Below the pieces are notes generated by a model, which had not been told where the DNA came from, made no database searches, and saw only the letters and a list, made by a program, of their open reading frames with translations. 60,980 bases of DNA from Pigmentiphaga humi (GTDB lineage Bacteria > Pseudomonadota > Gammaproteobacteria > Burkholderiales > Burkholderiaceae_B), in the NCBI RefSeq assembly GCF_900606115.1, contig NZ_UWPJ01000030.1, positions 1 to 60,980 on the forward strand. Direction: 5' to 3'. The translations under genes were made by a program, and so were the position numbers. Below, one piece after another: positions 57,099-60,980 of this stretch. Within the stretch, counting starts at the first letter, position 1. Every line of letters starts with the position of its first letter.

Positions 57099-58352
57099 TC
57101 ATTTGAACCACAAGCGGACTGCGTCGAAGGCGCGGCCGAAAATGCCGGCCAGCTCCACCGGCTCCAGCACCTTGAGCGGCACTTCGCGCACGGGCTTGTC
57201 GTTCAGCGTCAGCTTGAGCGTGCCGACCTGCTGGTCGGCCTGCAGCGGCGCAACCAGCGGATCGGTGCGCTCGATGGTCGACTTGACGTTGCCGGCCTGC
57301 CCGCGCGGGACGGTGACCCATACTTCCGACTGGGAGCCGAGCTTGGCCTTGCTGGCGCTGCCCTTCCAGACCGGAGGCTCGACGATGGCCTGCTTGGCAT
57401 CGTAAACCTTCACGGTATCGAAGTTCTGGTAGCCCCAGTTCAGCAGTTTCAGGCTTTCCTGCGCCCGCGCGCTTTCGCTGGCGGCGCCCACCAGCACGGT
57501 GAGCATGCGGCGATCGCCGCGCTTGGCCGACGAGATCAGGCAGTAGCCGGCGGCATCGGTGTGGCCGGTCTTCATGCCGTCCACCGACGGATCGATCCAC
57601 AACAGCCGGTTGCGGTTGGGCTGGGTGATCTTGTTGTAGGCGAACTGGCGTTCCTTGTAGTAGGCGTAGTGATCCGGATGGTCCTGGATCAGGCGCTTGG
57701 CCAGGATGGCCATGTCGCGCACGGTAGTCACGTGCTGCGGATCGGGCAGGCCGGTGGAGTTGGTGAAGTGGGTATTCTTCATGCCCAGGCGCGCGGCTTC
57801 CTGGTTCATCAGCGCGGCGAAGGCGTCCTCGCTGCCGGCCACGGCTTCGGCCAGCGCCACGGTGGCATCGTTGCCCGACTGGACGATCATGCCGCGGATC
57901 AGCTCTTCCACGGTGACGGGCTTGCGCGGCTCGACGAACATGCGCGAGCCGCCGGTGCGCCAGGCTTTCTGCGACACATTGACGGTCTGGCCCAGCGTCA
58001 GGCGCTTTTCGTTGAGCGCGTCGAAGACCAGATACGCCGACATGACCTTGGTCAGCGACGCGGGCTCGATACGCTCATCGGCACGCTCTTCGGCCAGGAT
58101 CTGGTCGCTGGTGACGTCGATGGTCACCCACGCCTTGGCGGCAATGGCGGGCGCGGGCACGGAAGACAGCAAACCGACCGTCGAGACGGCGGGCGCCGCC
58201 GGCGCGGCGGCCGGGGCAGGAGCGGCGGCCGGAGCCGCCGCGGCCAGGACGGGCGCGGGGACGGCCGAGAACGCGAGGATGCAAGCCGAAGCGGCTGCGG
58301 CCAGGGCGAATCGGTGGCGTCCCGGGCCGAACGAGGAAAAGCGCAGTTTCAT
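57099..58352 (-). CDS. dacA: D-alanyl-D-alanine carboxypeptidase (PBP5/6 family)
   Basis: DacA trims the terminal D-Ala of peptidoglycan pentapeptides in the periplasm. The 417-residue protein has a signal peptide (about residues 1-37), an unusual Ala/Pro-rich linker (about 38-72), the active-site S99-L-T-K102, S159-G-N161 and K261-T-G263, and a C-terminal beta domain ending in an amphipathic membrane anchor (FDAVRLWFK). ATG 58352 is chosen because the longer frame from 58457 lacks a signal peptide. Confidence 0.94.
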   Translation of the reverse strand: MKLRFSSFGPGRHRFALAAAASACILAFSAVPAPVLAAAAPAAAPAPAAAPAAPAVSTVGLLSSVPAPAIAAKAWVTIDVTSDQILAEERADERIEPASLTKVMSAYLVFDALNEKRLTLGQTVNVSQKAWRTGGSRMFVEPRKPVTVEELIRGMIVQSGNDATVALAEAVAGSEDAFAALMNQEAARLGMKNTHFTNSTGLPDPQHVTTVRDMAILAKRLIQDHPDHYAYYKERQFAYNKITQPNRNRLLWIDPSVDGMKTGHTDAAGYCLISSAKRGDRRMLTVLVGAASESARAQESLKLLNWGYQNFDTVKVYDAKQAIVEPPVWKGSASKAKLGSQSEVWVTVPRGQAGNVKSTIERTDPLVAPLQADQQVGTLKLTLNDKPVREVPLKVLEPVELAGIFGRAFDAVRLWFK

Positions 58353-58508
58353 GGGGAGGATTGTCGGGCAAAAATGGGGCCGTGCCGGGTCCGGCCATAG
58401 TGGCCCGCGTCCGCGCCGGCCCCGCGATGCGGGGTGGAAACCCAGGATTATAGGCACCCGCGCCGCCAGCTCGGCCGCATGGCGCCGCGCGCGGGATGCA
58501 ACGGAATG

Positions 58509-59180
58509 CTACCGTGCGCCGGCCCTGGGCAATACCCGGCCCAGGTAGTCCAGCACGAGGCGCTTGACCACGACGAGGCTGCCGTGGAAGAAATGCCCCG
58601 AGCCGGGAATCACGGTTACCGGAAGGCTCTGCGGACGGGCCCAGTCCATGACCGATGCAAGCGGCACGGTGTCGTCCTGCTCGCCGTGGACCACCAGAGT
58701 GTCCTCCGGCACGATGGCTACGGAAAAGCGGCTGGCCGCCGTGCCCAGCAGCATCAGGCCGGCAACCGGCCAGCCGCCGTCCTGCCGCGTGCAGCCCGCG
58801 TGCACCTGGCTGGCCACGGCGCTGCCGAACGAAAAGCCGCCCAGCACGAAAACGCCCTGCGCCAGCGCGGGAAAACGCGCGCGGAACTGGGAGGCCACGG
58901 CCAGCATGTCGGCCGCTTCGCCCGAGCCGTTGTCGAACTCGCCGGCGGACTTGCCGACGCCGCGGAAATTGGGCCGCAGCACCGCCAGCCCCTGCTGCGC
59001 GCAGGCCCGCGCCACCGTAGTGACGACCTTGTTGTCGCGCGTGCCGCCGAACAGGGGATGGGGGTGCAGCATCAGCGCCCAGCCGCGCGCCGCGTCGATG
59101 CCGCCGTCGGGAATGTCGAAGGCGCAATCGACCGCGCCGGCCTGTCCCTCGAAAACCAGGCTCTCGGTAGAAACTGCCAT
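58509..59180 (-). CDS. Alpha/beta hydrolase
   Basis: The 223-residue protein has the serine hydrolase nucleophile elbow GGFSFGSAVAS near residue 118, an acid in VHGEQDDTVPLA near 168 and a His in IPGSGHFFHGSL near 195, the full triad. LHPHPLFGGTRDNKVV near residue 38 is typical of the small dienelactone-hydrolase-like group of unknown substrate. It begins nine bases after the ferredoxin stop. Nothing in the context fixes its role. Confidence 0.85.
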   Translation of the reverse strand: MAVSTESLVFEGQAGAVDCAFDIPDGGIDAARGWALMLHPHPLFGGTRDNKVVTTVARACAQQGLAVLRPNFRGVGKSAGEFDNGSGEAADMLAVASQFRARFPALAQGVFVLGGFSFGSAVASQVHAGCTRQDGGWPVAGLMLLGTAASRFSVAIVPEDTLVVHGEQDDTVPLASVMDWARPQSLPVTVIPGSGHFFHGSLVVVKRLVLDYLGRVLPRAGAR

Positions 59181-59189
59181 GTTGCTTCC

Positions 59190-59507
59190 TCAGATCATCA
59201 GGCGTTCGACCGGCTCGCCCCGGACCAGGTGGGAATCGATGATCTCGTCGATGTCGCTCTCGTCCACGTAGGTGTACCAGACGCCTTCGGGATAGACCAC
59301 CAGCACCGGCCCTTCTTCGCAGCGGTCCAGGCAGCCGGCCTTGTTGATGCGGATCTCGCCCTTGCCGGACAGGCCCAGTTTCTTGATCCGCTTCTTGGCG
59401 TAGTCCTGCATGGCCTCGGCGCCCTGGCGCGCGCAACTGGGGCGCGGCGCGTCGGCGCCGCGCTCGTTCAGACAGAAGAAGACATGGTGCTTGTAATAGG
59501 ATTCCAT
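59190..59507 (-). CDS. Thioredoxin-like [2Fe-2S] ferredoxin
   Basis: This 105-residue protein has Cys in HVFFCLNE, PRPSCARQ, KAGCLDRCEEG, the spacing of thioredoxin-like [2Fe-2S] ferredoxins. It probably transfers electrons to an unidentified partner. It lies nine bases before a hydrolase gene on the same strand. It is small, acidic at the C-terminus and of normal family length. Confidence 0.85.
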   Translation of the reverse strand: MESYYKHHVFFCLNERGADAPRPSCARQGAEAMQDYAKKRIKKLGLSGKGEIRINKAGCLDRCEEGPVLVVYPEGVWYTYVDESDIDEIIDSHLVRGEPVERLMI

Positions 59508-59527
59508 ACGGCCTCAATAAGAGAATA

Positions 59528-59685
59528 TGCCCCCACGCTTGCCGCTGCGCGGCGGCGCTGCCCCCCGAGGGGGCTGTTTGCCTTGGGGCGGCCCGGCGGC
59601 AAACAATGCCCCCACGCTTGCCGCTGCGCGGCGGCGCTGCCCCCCGAGGGGGCTGTTTGCCTTGGGGCGGCCCGGCGGCAAACAA
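59528..59685. repeat. Two exact tandem copies of a 79-base palindromic repeat
   Basis: Units 59528-59606 and 59607-59685 are identical by eye, with a truncated third start at 59686. Each contains a ccccccgaggggg hairpin and an internal TTGCC...GGCAA inverted repeat. A degenerate single copy lies at 19871-19935 and an inverted one at 51-112. The exact identity implies a very recent duplication or strong homogenisation. It fills the gap between the VanZ gene stop and the ferredoxin start. Confidence 0.9.
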
Positions 59686-59702
59686 TGCCCGCTCGCCTGC
59701 CG

Positions 59703-60815
59703 CTACCGCGACCGGCGCCAGGCCAGGAACAACAGCGCCGCCAGCGGCCAGAACACCGAGAGGCCGAGCGTGAGCGGCTCCAGGTGCAGCCAGCCGGTGC
59801 GCGCGGCCGCCGTGGTCACGCCGAAATACTCGTCCGATGGGAACAGGTTGACCAGGGCCAGTTGCACGCACAGGGCCAGTATGCCCAAGCCCCGCTGCCA
59901 GCGCGCGGCGGCATAGGCGCACCCGCAGGCCAGCGCCGCGCCCGCCGCCGCCCCGGCCACCGCGCCCGCCGTCACCCAGGCATCCGGCGCCTGCGCGGGC
60001 ACCGCCAAAGGCTGCAGCGCCACCTTGATCAGCAAGGCGCATGCCACCAGCGCCAGCGGAAGAATACCGCGCCTGGCCACGGGCCGGGCGGCGTGCAGCA
60101 ATAGCATCGACACGCCCATCACGGCGCTGCCGGTGCACAGCGCCTCGGCCGCGATCCGCTGGCCGGGCGACGGCGGCCACAATGCCCCGAGCAGCACGGA
60201 AGGCCAGGCCACCCAGTCGCCGGCCACCAGCCACAGCTCGCCGGTGCCGAACAACATGGGCTGGCGCGGGATGTGCATGAAGACCCAGAGCGTGGTGAGG
60301 ATCAGCGCGGGCGCCGCCCAGGGCATGAACCAGCGCTCGCGCCAGCGCGCCAGCGCGCCGGCGCCGATCAGGCGGGCGGCCGTCGCCACCCCGGCCAGCG
60401 CCCCGCACAGCGCGCCCATGGCATTGGCGGCCAGGTCCACGTTCGAGGCGATGCGGTTGGGCAGATAGGTCTGCAAAGCCTCCATCCCGCCCGACAACGC
60501 CCCGCAGAACAGCACGGCCAGCAGCACCGCCGCAGCGCCGCGGCAGGCCGGATAGACGGCCCACACGAACAGGGCGCCGGCCGGCGCGTAGGCCGCGACG
60601 TTGGCCAGTATTTCCGTGCCTACCCAATATTGCGGCCACGGGGCGGCCAGATAGGCGAACGCCGGCAAGCCGACGTCGACCCAGCCGGCGAACGGGTAGA
60701 GACTGGCATAGACGATGAGCAGCACGAACAGGACCAGGGTCAGCCGCGCCAGGGGCGCGCCGTGCCGGACGGCCTGGCCCGGCGTCGCGGAATGGCCGTC
60801 GGCGCTCACGGGCAC
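59703..60815 (-). CDS. VanZ-family membrane protein
   Basis: The 370-residue protein has about ten hydrophobic segments, beginning with LTLVLFVLLIVYASLYPFAGW and including the VanZ-like stretch VGTEILANVAAYAPAGALFVWAV. It is longer than minimal VanZ proteins, with additional membrane segments after residue 160. The family is linked to glycopeptide resistance and envelope stress, but the role here is unknown. The 150 bases before its start, to 60965, hold no gene that I can support. Confidence 0.8.
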   Translation of the reverse strand: MPVSADGHSATPGQAVRHGAPLARLTLVLFVLLIVYASLYPFAGWVDVGLPAFAYLAAPWPQYWVGTEILANVAAYAPAGALFVWAVYPACRGAAAVLLAVLFCGALSGGMEALQTYLPNRIASNVDLAANAMGALCGALAGVATAARLIGAGALARWRERWFMPWAAPALILTTLWVFMHIPRQPMLFGTGELWLVAGDWVAWPSVLLGALWPPSPGQRIAAEALCTGSAVMGVSMLLLHAARPVARRGILPLALVACALLIKVALQPLAVPAQAPDAWVTAGAVAGAAAGAALACGCAYAAARWQRGLGILALCVQLALVNLFPSDEYFGVTTAAARTGWLHLEPLTLGLSVFWPLAALLFLAWRRSR

Positions 60816-60980
60816 CCCCTCCTGCCGCTACTGCGGGAAAGGCGAAAAAACGTAAACGACATACCCCGAGTTTATGCGTTTTGCGGTATCCGGCATGCGA
60901 AAACCTCCGGCTCTGCCTACAATCCCGGTTTTGCGCCTCGCCTCGCGCCCGCTTCCCCGACCGCCATGCCTTCCCCCACC
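60816..60980 (+). other. Intergenic region with a possible start of a further gene
   Basis: The 165-base edge contains TACAAT at 60918-60923 as a -10-like element without a good -35, and an ATG at 60966 beginning MPSPT that runs off the window. The gene cannot be identified from five codons. The rest shows no open frame of note. Confidence 0.3.

Noticed and set aside
58075-60639. Minus-strand open frame of 854 codons running through the VanZ, ferredoxin, hydrolase and dacA genes
   Set aside because: It crosses several well-supported genes and a repeat region in another frame; its product is Arg/Gly/Ala-rich without domains.

Overview
The window reads as a high-GC betaproteobacterial chromosome of the Bordetella/Achromobacter (Alcaligenaceae) type. 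The reasons are its dense high-GC coding, the kdsD-kdsC-lptCAB-rpoN-hpf-ptsN-hprK gene order, a Kdo 3-hydroxylase, five tripartite-tricarboxylate/Bug solute receptors without any TctAB permease genes, a FecI-FecR-TonB cassette, and GC-rich palindromic repeats in the gaps. The genus is inferred from the gene complement and not from a database match. I see no rRNA, tRNA, CRISPR array, transposase or integrase.

Layout. (1) 1-11601 is a conserved backbone: uvrA, apt (opposite strand), Kdo synthesis (kdsD, kdsC), LPS export (lptC, lptA, lptB), rpoN, hpf, ptsN and hprK. (2) 11637-19833 is an aromatic-acid cluster: an IclR regulator divergent from a benzoate-dioxygenase-like alpha/beta pair, a UbiD-type decarboxylase, two Bug receptors, a class II aldolase and a ketopantoate-reductase-like enzyme. 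It separates hprK from rapZ, which are commonly neighbours. (3) 20068-22093 returns to backbone (rapZ, rlpA). (4) 22197-28962 is a second catabolic cluster: LysR, a CobW-type metallochaperone, a zinc alcohol dehydrogenase, a phthalate-dioxygenase-like Rieske enzyme, a Bug receptor and a divergent FAD aromatic hydroxylase. (5) 29110-35099 is backbone and envelope: rsmI, yraN, a diaA/gmhA-type SIS protein, a dolP-like lipoprotein, a TlpA thioredoxin, kdoO, a PhyH-type oxygenase and an exported methyltransferase.

(6) 35122-46716 is accessory. It holds an IclR-regulated minus-strand operon (cupin, HpcH/HpaI aldolase, metal hydrolase, IclR, PyrD-like flavoprotein, then a Bug receptor), a hipBA toxin-antitoxin module with four evenly spaced operators over its promoter, and a LysR-controlled orphan 2-oxoacid dehydrogenase E1 pair with its own Bug receptor. 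(7) 46757-48541 is lipA and lipB. (8) 48623-55777 is an iron-uptake cassette (FecI sigma factor under a Fur-box-like site, FecR, TonB receptor with an STN domain, large PKD-repeat lipoprotein) placed between lipB and the DUF493 gene. (9) 55907-60815 holds the DUF493 gene, a D-amino-acid aminotransferase, dacA, a hydrolase, a ferredoxin and a VanZ-family membrane protein.

How the parts connect. Kdo is made (kdsD, kdsC), LPS is exported (lptCAB) and Kdo is probably hydroxylated (kdoO). PtsN and HprK form the regulatory nitrogen-PTS arm beside rpoN. The accessory clusters look like separate scavenging modules, each pairing a periplasmic receptor with an oxygenase, decarboxylase, aldolase or dehydrogenase and a local regulator. 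The least familiar assemblies are the cupin/aldolase/hydrolase/PyrD-like operon, the orphan E1 pair next to the lipoate genes, the PKD lipoprotein paired with the FecIR receptor, and the hipBA operator array.
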